Below, piece after piece: positions 8,180 to 18,528 of a stretch of 64,000 bases of DNA; position 1 is the stretch's first letter; every line of letters starts with the position of its first letter. Below the pieces are notes generated by a model. It saw only the letters and a program-made list of their open reading frames with translations, had not been told where the DNA came from and searched no databases. Both the position numbers and the translations under genes were made by a program. This stretch comes from Shinella sumterensis (GTDB lineage: Bacteria; Pseudomonadota; Alphaproteobacteria; Rhizobiales; Rhizobiaceae): positions 248,001 through 312,000 of the forward strand of contig NZ_MYFN02000002.1 of the NCBI RefSeq assembly GCF_004514425.2, read 5' to 3'.

Positions 8180-9324
8180 TGGTCCCCCACGGCGAAACGC
8201 GCCTTGAGCAGGCATTCCTCATATTCAGATTCCGCGGTGGAATCGAAGACGATGCCGCCGCCGACATTGAAGACCGCGTTGCCGTCCTCGAACAGCGAGA
8301 CCGTCCGGATGGCGACGTTGAAGCGCATGGTTCCATCGGGAGCGATGAAGCCGATTGCGCCGCAATAGGCGTCGCGCGGGCCGTCCTCCAGGTCGTGCAG
8401 GATCTCCATTGCGCGCATCTTCGGCGCGCCCGTGATCGAGCCGCAGGGAAAGAGCGCGGCGAAAATCTCGCGAATGGTGGTGCCGGGCGTGAGCTTCGCC
8501 CGCACATGGCTCACCATCTGGTGCACGGTCGGATAGGTCTCGACGGCAAAGAGTTTCGGCACATGCAGGGTGCCGACCTCGGTGATGCGCGAGATATCGT
8601 TGCGCAGCAGATCGACGATCATGCGGTTTTCCGCCTGCGACTTCGGATCGGCCTGCATGGCGGCGATGATGCTGGCGTCTTCGGACGCACTCGCGCCACG
8701 CGCGGCCGTGCCCTTCATGGGATGCGTCTCGATCCAGCCGTCGTTGTCGATGTCGAAGAAGAGTTCCGGCGAACGGGACAGCAGTTTCGGGCCGTCGAGG
8801 GAGACGAAGGCGCCGTAGCGCACCGGCTGGCGTTCGATCAGCGACCAGAAGGCGGCAAGCGGATCGCCGTTCCAGCGCGCGCGGATCGGCATGGTGAGGT
8901 TGGCCTGATAGCAGTCGCCCTGTCGTAGATGCTGGTGCAGGCGGTCGAAGCGGCTGCGGTAGCTCTCGAAATTCCAGTCCGCCTTCGGCTCTGTCAGGAA
9001 CGGCTCGTTTTCGGTGCGTTGGCGTGGTCTTGCCAGTGGGTGGCCATCCGCCGCCGGTTTTTCGAAGATGCCGAAGCTCATCAGCGGCGTTGGGCGGTGT
9101 TCCTCGGCAAAGGGGGCGAGCTTCTCCTCGAAGAGATGGCCGGCCTCATAGCTCATGAAGCCGGCGATCCAGTGGCCTTTCGCCTGCGCAGCCTGAAGCG
9201 CCGCGAAGGCCGGCTCGAACCCGGCGCGGTCCCGCACGGTAACGACTGCCAGCGGATCGGCGAAAACCACCGTCCGGTCCTCGCGGTCGTCCCTGAGGAG
9301 CACAAAGCGTTCGCGGTCGGTCAT
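8164..9324 (-). CDS. pabB: Aminodeoxychorismate synthase component I
   Basis: Converts chorismate and ammonia to 4-amino-4-deoxychorismate. At 386 residues this is the short PabB form containing mainly the chorismate-binding domain. Signature blocks are RMIVDLLRNDISRI and FPCGSITGAPKMRAMEIL, followed by the C-terminal VGGGIVFDSTAESEYEE. The glutamine amidotransferase partner (PabA) is not in this window. The downstream pabC overlaps it by 16 bases. Confidence 0.9.
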   Translation of the reverse strand: MTDRERFVLLRDDREDRTVVFADPLAVVTVRDRAGFEPAFAALQAAQAKGHWIAGFMSYEAGHLFEEKLAPFAEEHRPTPLMSFGIFEKPAADGHPLARPRQRTENEPFLTEPKADWNFESYRSRFDRLHQHLRQGDCYQANLTMPIRARWNGDPLAAFWSLIERQPVRYGAFVSLDGPKLLSRSPELFFDIDNDGWIETHPMKGTAARGASASEDASIIAAMQADPKSQAENRMIVDLLRNDISRITEVGTLHVPKLFAVETYPTVHQMVSHVRAKLTPGTTIREIFAALFPCGSITGAPKMRAMEILHDLEDGPRDAYCGAIGFIAPDGTMRFNVAIRTVSLFEDGNAVFNVGGGIVFDSTAESEYEECLLKARFAVGDQWISR

Positions 9325-9351
9325 GCAGGCGGCGTCCGGCTTCCGTTTCGA

Positions 9352-11199
9352 TTACGCCTTATCAAGCGCTTCCAGTTCGTCGATCAGCCCCTCGATCATC
9401 GACAGTCCCTTGCTCCAGAACGACGGATCGCTCGCATCGAGACCGAAGGGCTTGAGAAGCTCCGTGTGATGCTTGGTTCCACCGGCCTTCAGCAGGTCGA
9501 AATATTTCGCCTGGAAGCCCGCCTCGGCCTGGCTGTAGACGGCGTAGAGCGAGTTCACGAGGCAATCACCGAAGGCATAGGCATAGACGTAGAACGGCGA
9601 GTGAATGAAGTGCGGGATATAGGCCCAATAGGTCTCGTAGCCCTCGGAAATGCGGATCGCCGGGCCGAGGCTCTCTTCCTGCACGGAGAGCCAGAGTTCG
9701 CCGATCTGATCGGACGTGAGCTCGCCTTCCTTGCGGGCGGTGTGCACCTTGCGCTCGAATTCGTAGAAGGCGATCTGGCGCACGACCGTGTTGATCATGT
9801 CCTCGACCTTCTGGGCGAGCATGGCCTTGCGTTCGCGCTTGTCCTTGGTCTTGTCGAGCAGGCTGCGGAAGGTCAGCATCTCGCCGAAGACCGAAGCGGT
9901 TTCGGCCAGCGTCAACGGCGTGGACGCCATCAGCGCGCCCTGGCCGCCGGCCAGAACCTGATGCACGCCGTGCCCGAGTTCATGGGCGAGCGTCATCACG
10001 TCGCGCGGCTTGCCCATGTAGTTGACGAGCACATAGGGATGCGCCGACGGAACGGTGGGATGGGCGAAGGCGCCCGGAGCCTTGCCGGGGCGAACCGGCG
10101 CGTCGATCCAGCCCTTGTCGAAGAATTCCCGGGCGATATCGGCCATTTCAGGTGCGAAGGCGCCGTAGGCGGCAAGAACGGTGTCGCGGGCTTCGTTCCA
10201 CGGAATGACCGCGTCGGGCGTTTCCGGCAGCGGCGCATTGCGGTCCCAGAACTCCATCTGCTCCATTCCGAGCCACTTCGCCTTCATCGCGTAGTAGCGG
10301 TGGGACAGGCGCGGATATGCGTTGCGCACGGCTTCCGCCAGCGCCGCGACGACTTCGGGCTCGACCCGATTGGCGAGATGGCGGCTGTCGGCGATGTCGG
10401 CGAAACCGCGCCAGCGGTCGGAGATTTCCTTGTCCTTGGCGAGCGTGTTGGTGATCAGCGTGAAGGTGCGGATGTTGTCCTTGAACGTCTTGGCCAGCGC
10501 TTCGGCTGCCTTGCGGCGGGCGTCGCGGTCAGGTGACTGCAACTGGTTGAGGGCGATTTCGAGCGGCAGTTCTTCCCCGTCGATCGTATAGCGCAGCGAT
10601 GCCATCGTCTCGTCGAACAAGCGGTTCCAGGCGGCCGCGCCCGTCATGGACTTCTCGAGGAAGAGCTGTTCCGTCTTGTCGTCGAGCTGGTAGGGCTTGT
10701 CCTTGCGCAGGTCCTCTATCCACGGGCGATAGTGCGCTGCCAGCGCATCGTTTTTCAGCGCAGCCTCTATGCGGTCGTCGGCTATCCTGTTGAGTTCAAG
10801 GGAGAAAAACAGGAGATGCGCGCCGAGGTCGGTCAGCTTCGCCTGGATGTCGCCGTAGAACTTGCCGTTGGCCGGCTCGGTCGTATTGGTGAAATAGGTG
10901 AGGCCGGCAAAGGAGATGAGGCGGCCCATCACGTCTTCCAGTGCCTCGAATTCGCGCACCGCCGCGCCGATGCCCTCGTCACCGGTCTTTTCGGTGGCGG
11001 CGTCGAGCTTGCCCTTCCATCTGGCCTCGAAGGCGAGCGTATCGGTTTCGGCCTTCTTCATGTCGGCCTGGAATTCGGGTGAAGTCTGCGAAGGATAGAG
11101 ATCGGTGAGGTTCCAGCCGGGAAGGTCGCCCAGTTCGGCGCTTGCGGCGGCTTCGGCCGGGGCGAAGGTGATCCGGGGCTCGGGGAAATTGCGGGTCAT
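9352..11199 (-). CDS. pepF: Oligoendopeptidase F, M3 family
   Basis: A 615-residue cytoplasmic zinc metallopeptidase that degrades short peptides. The active site is LAHELGHGVHQ (HExxH), with the further C-terminal M3 region ISEGYETYWAYIPHF. The start at 11199 follows a GAAGAGAG ribosome site; the 17 codons upstream in frame lack peptidase homology. It is transcribed divergently from the sigma-54 regulator, with 165 bases between the two starts. Confidence 0.92.
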   Translation of the reverse strand: MTRNFPEPRITFAPAEAAASAELGDLPGWNLTDLYPSQTSPEFQADMKKAETDTLAFEARWKGKLDAATEKTGDEGIGAAVREFEALEDVMGRLISFAGLTYFTNTTEPANGKFYGDIQAKLTDLGAHLLFFSLELNRIADDRIEAALKNDALAAHYRPWIEDLRKDKPYQLDDKTEQLFLEKSMTGAAAWNRLFDETMASLRYTIDGEELPLEIALNQLQSPDRDARRKAAEALAKTFKDNIRTFTLITNTLAKDKEISDRWRGFADIADSRHLANRVEPEVVAALAEAVRNAYPRLSHRYYAMKAKWLGMEQMEFWDRNAPLPETPDAVIPWNEARDTVLAAYGAFAPEMADIAREFFDKGWIDAPVRPGKAPGAFAHPTVPSAHPYVLVNYMGKPRDVMTLAHELGHGVHQVLAGGQGALMASTPLTLAETASVFGEMLTFRSLLDKTKDKRERKAMLAQKVEDMINTVVRQIAFYEFERKVHTARKEGELTSDQIGELWLSVQEESLGPAIRISEGYETYWAYIPHFIHSPFYVYAYAFGDCLVNSLYAVYSQAEAGFQAKYFDLLKAGGTKHHTELLKPFGLDASDPSFWSKGLSMIEGLIDELEALDKA

Positions 11200-11364
11200 C
11201 TCTATCTCTCTTCCAGAATGGGCAGATCGGCGTCCTGCTTGCGTCGGCAATGGTTAAAATGCAAGCCTTTCTCAAAACGGCATGTTCAACCCTTTCTGCC
11301 AAGGTCCACCGGTATTCAGTTTCCCGGGGCACGCATGACGCGTGCCTTAGGCAAGGAGGTTCCA

Positions 11365-12891
<1,527 letters not shown>

Positions 12892-13087
12892 AAACTGCTG
12901 GAATCCCCGTTACTTGAGATTTCCTGATTGCCGTTTATTCCCTGTTAGTGGATTGTTCACTATAACGGGTGCGCGAGGATGAGTGTGGCCGATTTGCCAT
13001 GCTCTCACCGCATTTGGCATTCATCTGAGGCAACGGACGCTCGTTGTCCTTCGGACGGGGAAAGAGTTGGCAAATTTGTTCGCATCG

Positions 13088-14860
13088 ATGAAGCGCACGG
13101 GGACCTCCCTGAGCAGCCTGTGCAGGACCGTATTGCATAAGCTGCCCAAGGTCGTGACCACGGCTGTGCTCTCGGCTGCCCTCGTCCTGCCGGCGGCCAT
13201 TCCTGCGACGGTCCAGGCCGAAAGCGGCAACCGCACGCTCAAGCTCTATTACATCCATACGAAGGAAAAGGCCGAGATCACCTTCAAGCGCAACGGGCGC
13301 TACGATCAGCGCGGCCTCAAGCAGCTCAACAACTTCCTGCGTGACTGGCGCCGCAACGAGCCGACGAAGATGGACCCGCGCCTCTTCGACCTCGTCTGGG
13401 AGGTCTACCGCAAGACCGGCGCGACGGGTTATATCAACGTCGTTTCCGCCTATCGTTCGCCCGCGACCAATTCGATGCTGCGCACGCGCTCGAAGGGCGT
13501 CGCCAAGAAGAGCCAGCACATGCTCGGCAAGGCGATGGACTTCTACATTCCCGGCGTGAAGCTCTCGACGCTGCGCGCCACCGCCATGAAATTCCAGGTG
13601 GGCGGGGTCGGCTATTACCCGACATCCGGCTCGCCCTTCGTGCATCTCGATGTCGGCAGCGTGCGGGCATGGCCGCGCATGAGCCGCCAGGAACTCGTCC
13701 AGCTGTTCCCCGATGGCAAGACCATGCACGTGCCCACGGACGGGCGGCCTCTGCCGGGCTATGAGCAGGCCGTGGCCGATTACAAGCGCCGCGTCGGTTC
13801 GAACGCCATCCAGGTGGCGGGCGGTGGTTCGTCGCCGACGGCGTCCAAGCGCAAGGGCGGCTTCCTTGCCGCTCTGTTCGGCGGAGGCGGCGACGAGGAT
13901 GAAGAACCCGAAATGATCGCAAGCACCACGGCGATCGCCGACGACTTCGACGAAGGCGTGGCATCCGGCCGGAAGTCGACACAGCAGGCCGAGCAGCCTG
14001 TCGCCGTCGCGGCCGAAACGGAAGTCGCCTTCACCGCGCCGGTTCCGGGCAGCCGTCCCGCCTTCAAGTCGAACGAGACCGCAAGCGAGCTTGCCCTCGT
14101 CGCGCCGACGACGAGCGGCGCCGTGGCAGCCCTCGAAGCCGCGACGACGGAAGGCCAGAAGCCCGAATTCGAAGATCTCGCCGCCTACAAGATTCCGCTT
14201 CCCGTATCGCTCGGTGCCCGCGGCCAGGCGGGCGACGCCCAGCCTGCGCAGCCTGAGACCGTCATGACCGCCGAGGCGACGACGGAGGATGCGGAGGAAC
14301 TGGCGATGGTTCCCGTGCCGGGCCTGCGTCCGCAGGTCGAGCTCGACAAGTCGCAGACGGCACTGATGGCTGCCGCGGAAGCGGATGTCGCGCTGCCGAC
14401 GTCCGCCGACCGTTCCGGCCTTGCCGCGCTCGGTTCGCCAGCCACCGGTGTGGAGGGCGATCCGGTCGAGATGGCAGCACTTGCATCCGATCGTAGTGCG
14501 ACCCGCTCGCTTTCCGGCGTCGACGCCTTTGAAAACAATGCCGCGGCCGAAGAAATCCCCACGAAGGGCGGTCGTCCGAAGAAGAAGGATGCCGAAGCCG
14601 CGAACCGTGGCGCCATCCGCACGGAGCCGAAGGCAACGCAGAAGATCCTGTCGCAATGGGCGCTGGCCCAGGACAGCGTCTCGACGAATGCCAAGCCGGT
14701 CAAGGCGCCCCGTTTCGTCAGCCGTACGTTGCGCGCCGCGCCGACGACGGTCTATCTCGCCGGCTTCCAGCCGGAGGGCAGGTCCGTGGACTCGGGCCGT
14801 TTCAGCGGAACGGCGGTGAACTTCATGGAAGTGCGCAAGTTCGATCGGGCTGAAAACTAG
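13088..14860 (+). CDS. Exported DUF882 (YcbK-like, peptidase M15 fold) protein with long low-complexity tail
   Basis: The N-terminal part has an export signal (VVTTAVLSAALVLPAAIPA). A DUF882 domain follows with SAYRSPATNSMLR, SQHMLGKAMDFY and FVHLDVGSVRAWPRM, the His/Asp pattern of zinc D,D-peptidase-like M15 folds, so a cell-wall role is likely. After about residue 230 the protein becomes Ala/Glu/Thr-rich, with VPxPGxRP-like repeats (APVPGSRPAFK, MVPVPGLRPQVE). The start is uncertain: ATG 13088 gives the neatest signal peptide but lacks a ribosome site, while GTG 12983 has GAGG just upstream. Confidence 0.78.
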   Translation: MKRTGTSLSSLCRTVLHKLPKVVTTAVLSAALVLPAAIPATVQAESGNRTLKLYYIHTKEKAEITFKRNGRYDQRGLKQLNNFLRDWRRNEPTKMDPRLFDLVWEVYRKTGATGYINVVSAYRSPATNSMLRTRSKGVAKKSQHMLGKAMDFYIPGVKLSTLRATAMKFQVGGVGYYPTSGSPFVHLDVGSVRAWPRMSRQELVQLFPDGKTMHVPTDGRPLPGYEQAVADYKRRVGSNAIQVAGGGSSPTASKRKGGFLAALFGGGGDEDEEPEMIASTTAIADDFDEGVASGRKSTQQAEQPVAVAAETEVAFTAPVPGSRPAFKSNETASELALVAPTTSGAVAALEAATTEGQKPEFEDLAAYKIPLPVSLGARGQAGDAQPAQPETVMTAEATTEDAEELAMVPVPGLRPQVELDKSQTALMAAAEADVALPTSADRSGLAALGSPATGVEGDPVEMAALASDRSATRSLSGVDAFENNAAAEEIPTKGGRPKKKDAEAANRGAIRTEPKATQKILSQWALAQDSVSTNAKPVKAPRFVSRTLRAAPTTVYLAGFQPEGRSVDSGRFSGTAVNFMEVRKFDRAEN

Positions 14861-14883
14861 GCCCGTCCCACGCCTCAAAGAAA

Positions 14884-14916
14884 AACCCCGCTGGAGCGAT
14901 CCGCGGGGTTTTTTCT
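14884..14916. terminator. Bidirectional intrinsic terminator
   Basis: An 8-bp stem AACCCCGC/GCGGGGTT is flanked by A-run on the left and TTTTTT on the right. It lies between the convergent DUF882 gene and gapR and can serve both. Confidence 0.88.
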
Positions 14917-14934
14917 TGGCACTGATGTTTCGGC

Positions 14935-15201
14935 TTATTCGGCGTTCGGCGGCAGCTCGATCATGCCGAGGGCCTGCAGGTAGGTGTCGAGGATGGCTTC
15001 CTGCTCCATGCGCTCGTCCTTGTCCTGCTTGCGGATCTGAATGACCTTGCGCAGGATCTTGGTGTCGAAGCCGGTACCCTTGGCTTCGCCATAGACGTCC
15101 TTGATGTCGTCGGCGATGGTTTTCTTTTCTTCTTCGAGACGCTCGATGCGTTCGATGAAAGCGCGAAGCTGGTCGCGTGCGACGCCGTGGGCATCCGACA
15201 T
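14935..15201 (-). CDS. gapR: GapR-family nucleoid-associated protein (DUF2312)
   Basis: An 88-residue protein made almost entirely of charged helices ([40 protein letters not shown]). In Caulobacter this family, GapR, binds AT-rich overtwisted DNA ahead of replication and transcription and helps topoisomerases. The start at 15201 has AAGGAG 9 bases upstream. Length and sequence fit the family throughout, so the assignment is firm; the function is carried over from Caulobacter. Confidence 0.88.
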   Translation of the reverse strand: MSDAHGVARDQLRAFIERIERLEEEKKTIADDIKDVYGEAKGTGFDTKILRKVIQIRKQDKDERMEQEAILDTYLQALGMIELPPNAE

Positions 15202-15312
15202 GATGTTCTCCTTGGGTGGGCTAGAAACTCGTGAGGGCCGTGACTTGCCGTGAACTTCCGGCAAGATCAAGACCTATCGCGCAGTCCTTCAGGATTTTCG
15301 CAACGGTGTCGC

Positions 15313-15618
15313 CTATTCCTTCGGGCGGTTGGCCTCGAAGGCGGTCTTCTGCGCGTCGGAGGCGTCGCGCTGATAGCGGTCGCGCCATTCCTCATAGGGC
15401 ATGCCGTAGACGATCTCCCGGGAGCTTTCCTTGTCGAGCGGCACGCCGGCTTCGTTCGCCGCATCGCGATACCAGTTCGACAGGCAGTTGCGGCAGAAGC
15501 CGGCGAGGTTCATCAGGTCGATGTTCTGCACGTCGGTGCGCTCGCGCAGGTGCTTCACCAGCCGGCGGAAGGCGGCCGCCTCGAATTCGGTCTGCTGCTC
15601 TTTGCTCAGTTCGGTCAT
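15313..15618 (-). CDS. DUF1244 family protein
   Basis: A 101-residue soluble protein of unknown function. It carries the conserved block LAGFCRNCLSNWYRDAA with a Cys-x-x-Cys pair, then EIVYGMPYEEWRDRYQ. It starts 10 bases after the stop of the N-formylglutamate hydrolase gene and is probably cotranscribed with it; the pairing suggests, but does not prove, a related metabolic role. Confidence 0.82.
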   Translation of the reverse strand: MTELSKEQQTEFEAAAFRRLVKHLRERTDVQNIDLMNLAGFCRNCLSNWYRDAANEAGVPLDKESSREIVYGMPYEEWRDRYQRDASDAQKTAFEANRPKE

Positions 15619-15628
15619 GGTCTCGGCC

Positions 15629-16417
15629 TCAGTAAGGTCCCGTGCGGGACGGGAATATCTCGTATGTGTGCAGGCTTTCGTCTGCATTCAACCGCGCGAA
15701 TATCGGTGCCAGGCGATCGGCCCATCGCGCGATCCCCGCGGCATCGCCGATCTCGTCCTGGCGGATCTCGATGAGCGCGTGCGCGATCCCCGGCTTCATA
15801 CAGTGGCGGAACATGGTGTCGCCGCGCAACGCGCCGTCATAGGGTTCGTTGTCGCCGACCACCACGTCGCCCGGTGCCTCCAGTGCCGCAAGCAGCGGGC
15901 GTACGGCACGATGGTCACTATCCCACAGCACCGTGACCTGCCAGGGACGCGCAACACCTTTCCAGGCGGGTGTGAAGGAGTGCATGGACAGAACGAGCGG
16001 TGCCTTGCCGGTCTTCTCGGTGACGGCGGCGATCGTGCTGGACACCGCATCGTGATAGGGGCGATGATAGGTATCGAGGCGATATTGCCATTCTTCCGGC
16101 GTGATCGGGTGATTGCCTGGAACGATCGCGCCGTCGGAAATGCGCATGACGAGCGTCGGGTCGTCCTCGCCGCGATTGGGATCGATCAGCAGGCGGGAAA
16201 AGCGGCTCATGACCACAGGCGCGTTCAGACGCCGGTTGAGGCCCCGAACGACGCCCTCGACGCCGATGTCGTAGGCGATGTGGCGTTCGAAGGCGCTTTC
16301 CGGCAGGCCGAGGCGGCCGTAGCGCGCGGGCACGAGATTGGTGGCATGGTCCGCCAGGATGACGAGCCCGAGTGAAAGGTCGCCATCGATGATTTCGAAA
16401 GGAGGATGGTCCAGCAT
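15629..16417 (-). CDS. N-formylglutamate amidohydrolase family protein
   Basis: A 262-residue hydrolase of the family that releases formate from N-formylglutamate, the last step of one histidine degradation route, although many members have other N-acyl substrates. Visible blocks are LADHATNLVP, DPNRGEDDPTLV, YHRPYHDAV and LSMHSFTP. No hut genes are nearby, so the substrate is uncertain. The start at 16417 has AAGAG upstream. Longer in-frame extensions to 16864 run antisense into the DUF1036 gene and are not credible. Confidence 0.85.
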   Translation of the reverse strand: MLDHPPFEIIDGDLSLGLVILADHATNLVPARYGRLGLPESAFERHIAYDIGVEGVVRGLNRRLNAPVVMSRFSRLLIDPNRGEDDPTLVMRISDGAIVPGNHPITPEEWQYRLDTYHRPYHDAVSSTIAAVTEKTGKAPLVLSMHSFTPAWKGVARPWQVTVLWDSDHRAVRPLLAALEAPGDVVVGDNEPYDGALRGDTMFRHCMKPGIAHALIEIRQDEIGDAAGIARWADRLAPIFARLNADESLHTYEIFPSRTGPY

Positions 16418-16603
16418 GTCTCTTGCCGTCTGCGTGTCACACAAGCCGATTGATCGCACGGGGTGGTGTTGCCCGCAAGAAGTGTGGCCTCGCCCGCCGG
16501 AAGGATTCACTGCGTTGTCGTTAAAATGTAATCGATTAGTGTTGCGTTGACATTCATGCCCCGCCGTCGCAAGAAAGCGCATATTCAAATCAACGGAGTT
16601 CCA

Positions 16604-17089
16604 TTGGAAGCCGTGAGAACCAAGAGCAAACGCCCGTTTTTCCCGAAAGCCAGCGGCCTTCTGCAGGCCGGTCTTTTTCTCGCATCGGCTTTTTTCGCCC
16701 TTTCCGTTCCCGATGCCGCAAAGGCGGAGTTCCGTGTGTGCAACGGAACCCAGAACCTGGTTGGCGTCGCCATCGGCTATCGCGCCAAGGAGGGCTGGAT
16801 CAGCGAAGGCTGGTGGCAGGTGCCCGCCACGACCTGCGCGACGCTGATCGAGGGCGAGCTGCAATCGCGCTACTATTATCTCTATGCCGAAGACGCCGCC
16901 CGCGGCGGCCGCTGGACCGGTGACGTCAACATGTGCGTCGCCGAAAACGAGTTCAAGGTCACCGGTGTCGAAGACTGCTTCGCACGCGGGTTCCAGCGCA
17001 TGGGCTTCAAGGAATATGACACGGGGCGGCAGGGAAGCTGGATGGTACAGCTTTCCGATACGCCCGGCACGCAGGAAAGCCAGAACTGA
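16604..17089 (+). CDS. DUF1036 exported protein
   Basis: A 161-residue protein with a hydrophobic export segment (LLQAGLFLASAFFALSV) ending at an Ala-x-Ala site near DAAKA. The DUF1036 domain follows (FRVCNGTQNLVGVAIGY, GWISEGWWQVP, YYLYAEDAARGG, four or more Cys). Function is unknown. I chose TTG at 16604 because CGGAG lies 5 bases upstream; ATG 16556 lacks a site and adds 16 basic residues. Its stop overlaps the start of pyk by one base (TGATG), so translation is coupled. Confidence 0.8.
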   Translation: MEAVRTKSKRPFFPKASGLLQAGLFLASAFFALSVPDAAKAEFRVCNGTQNLVGVAIGYRAKEGWISEGWWQVPATTCATLIEGELQSRYYYLYAEDAARGGRWTGDVNMCVAENEFKVTGVEDCFARGFQRMGFKEYDTGRQGSWMVQLSDTPGTQESQN

Positions 17090-18528
17090 TGAGACGGAAC
17101 AGAAAAGTCAAAATCCTCGCCACGCTCGGACCCGCATCGGCTGAAGAGCAGATGATCCAGAAGCTGCACGAGGCGGGAGCAGACCTGTTCCGCATCAACA
17201 TGAGCCATGCCAGCCATGACCTCATGCGCACGCTGATCAGCCGCATCCGCGCTGTCGAGGCCCGTTGCGGCCGCCCGATCGGCATTCTCGCCGACCTTCA
17301 GGGCCCGAAGCTGCGCGTCGGCAAGTTCGCCAAGGGATCGGAAGAACTCACGCCCGGACAGACCTTCACGCTCGACAACCGTGACGAGCCCGGCGACAAC
17401 ACCCGCGTTTTCCTGCCGCATCCGGAAATCCTGGAATCCGTCAAGGCCGGCGACCGGCTCCTCATCGACGACGGCAAGCTGCATCTTCGCGCCGAAAGCG
17501 CCGACGGCAAGGCGATTGTCTGTACCGTCGTTTCGGGCACCAAGATCTCCGACCGCAAGGGCGTGAGCCTGCCCGATACGCTGCTCGGTGTCGGCGCACT
17601 CACGGAGAAGGACCGCGTCGACCTCGACGCCGTGCTGGCGACCGGCAGCGTCGACTGGGTCGCGCTTTCCTTCATCCAGCGCCCGGAAGACCTCGTGGAA
17701 GTGCGCAAGATCGCGCGCGGCCGCGTCGGCCTGATGTCCAAGATCGAAAAGCCGCAGGCCGTCGAGCGCATCGATGAAATCATCGAGCTTTCCGATGCGC
17801 TGATGGTGGCGCGTGGCGACCTCGGCGTGGAAATGCCGCTCGAAGCCGTGCCGGGCATCCAGAAGCAGCTCATACGTGCCTGCCGCCGCGCCGGCAAGCC
17901 GGTCGTCGTTGCGACCCAGATGCTGGAATCGATGATCTCCGCGCCGGTGCCCACCCGCGCCGAGGTTTCCGACGTCGCGACCGCGGTGTTCGAAGGCGCC
18001 GACGCCGTGATGCTTTCGGCCGAGTCCGCTTCCGGTGCCTATCCGATCGAGGCTGTCTCCACCATGGCGTCCATCGCCAGCACGGTCGAGCGCGATCCGC
18101 ATTATCCCGGCATCATCTACGCGCAGCGTTCGACGCCGGAAGCCACGGGCGCCGACGCCATCTCGCTTGCCGCGCGCCAGATCGCCGAGACGCTGCAGCT
18201 GTCGGCCATCGTCTGCTACACCTCGTCGGGCACGACGGGACTGCGCGCCGCCCGCGAGCGGCCCGAGGTTCCGGTCCTGGCGCTGTCGCCGGTCATCGAG
18301 ACGGCCCGCCGTCTTTCGGTCGTGTGGGGTCTGCACTGCGTCGTCACGGGCGATGCCGAGGACCTCGACGACATGGTCAACCGCGCCTGCCGCATCGTCG
18401 TGGCCGAGGAGTTCGGCAAGCCGGGCGACCGCATCATCATCTCGGCCGGCGTTCCCCTGCGCACACCGGGCGCCACGAACATGCTGCGCATCGCCTATAT
18501 CGGAGCCGACGGCGTCAGCGGCGTCTGA
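17089..18528 (+). CDS. pyk: Pyruvate kinase
   Basis: Transfers phosphate from phosphoenolpyruvate to ADP in the last step of glycolysis. The 479-residue enzyme is complete, with KILATLGPAS, RINMSHAS, ARGDLGVEMP and the active-site block VVATQMLESMI. The C-terminal regulatory domain is present (ISAGVPLRTPGATNML). It begins on the last base of the DUF1036 gene and overlaps the convergent hydrolase gene by 14 bases at the 3' end. Confidence 0.96.
   Translation: MRRNRKVKILATLGPASAEEQMIQKLHEAGADLFRINMSHASHDLMRTLISRIRAVEARCGRPIGILADLQGPKLRVGKFAKGSEELTPGQTFTLDNRDEPGDNTRVFLPHPEILESVKAGDRLLIDDGKLHLRAESADGKAIVCTVVSGTKISDRKGVSLPDTLLGVGALTEKDRVDLDAVLATGSVDWVALSFIQRPEDLVEVRKIARGRVGLMSKIEKPQAVERIDEIIELSDALMVARGDLGVEMPLEAVPGIQKQLIRACRRAGKPVVVATQMLESMISAPVPTRAEVSDVATAVFEGADAVMLSAESASGAYPIEAVSTMASIASTVERDPHYPGIIYAQRSTPEATGADAISLAARQIAETLQLSAIVCYTSSGTTGLRAARERPEVPVLALSPVIETARRLSVVWGLHCVVTGDAEDLDDMVNRACRIVVAEEFGKPGDRIIISAGVPLRTPGATNMLRIAYIGADGVSGV

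Noticed and set aside
8929-10536. 535-codon plus-strand frame across pabB and pepF
   Set aside because: Lies fully antisense to two well-supported enzymes and has no family motif.
12936-12950. GTTA-N7-GTTC as a LexA box in front of the DUF882 gene
   Set aside because: One mismatch, and the downstream gene has no DNA-repair link; chance match likely.
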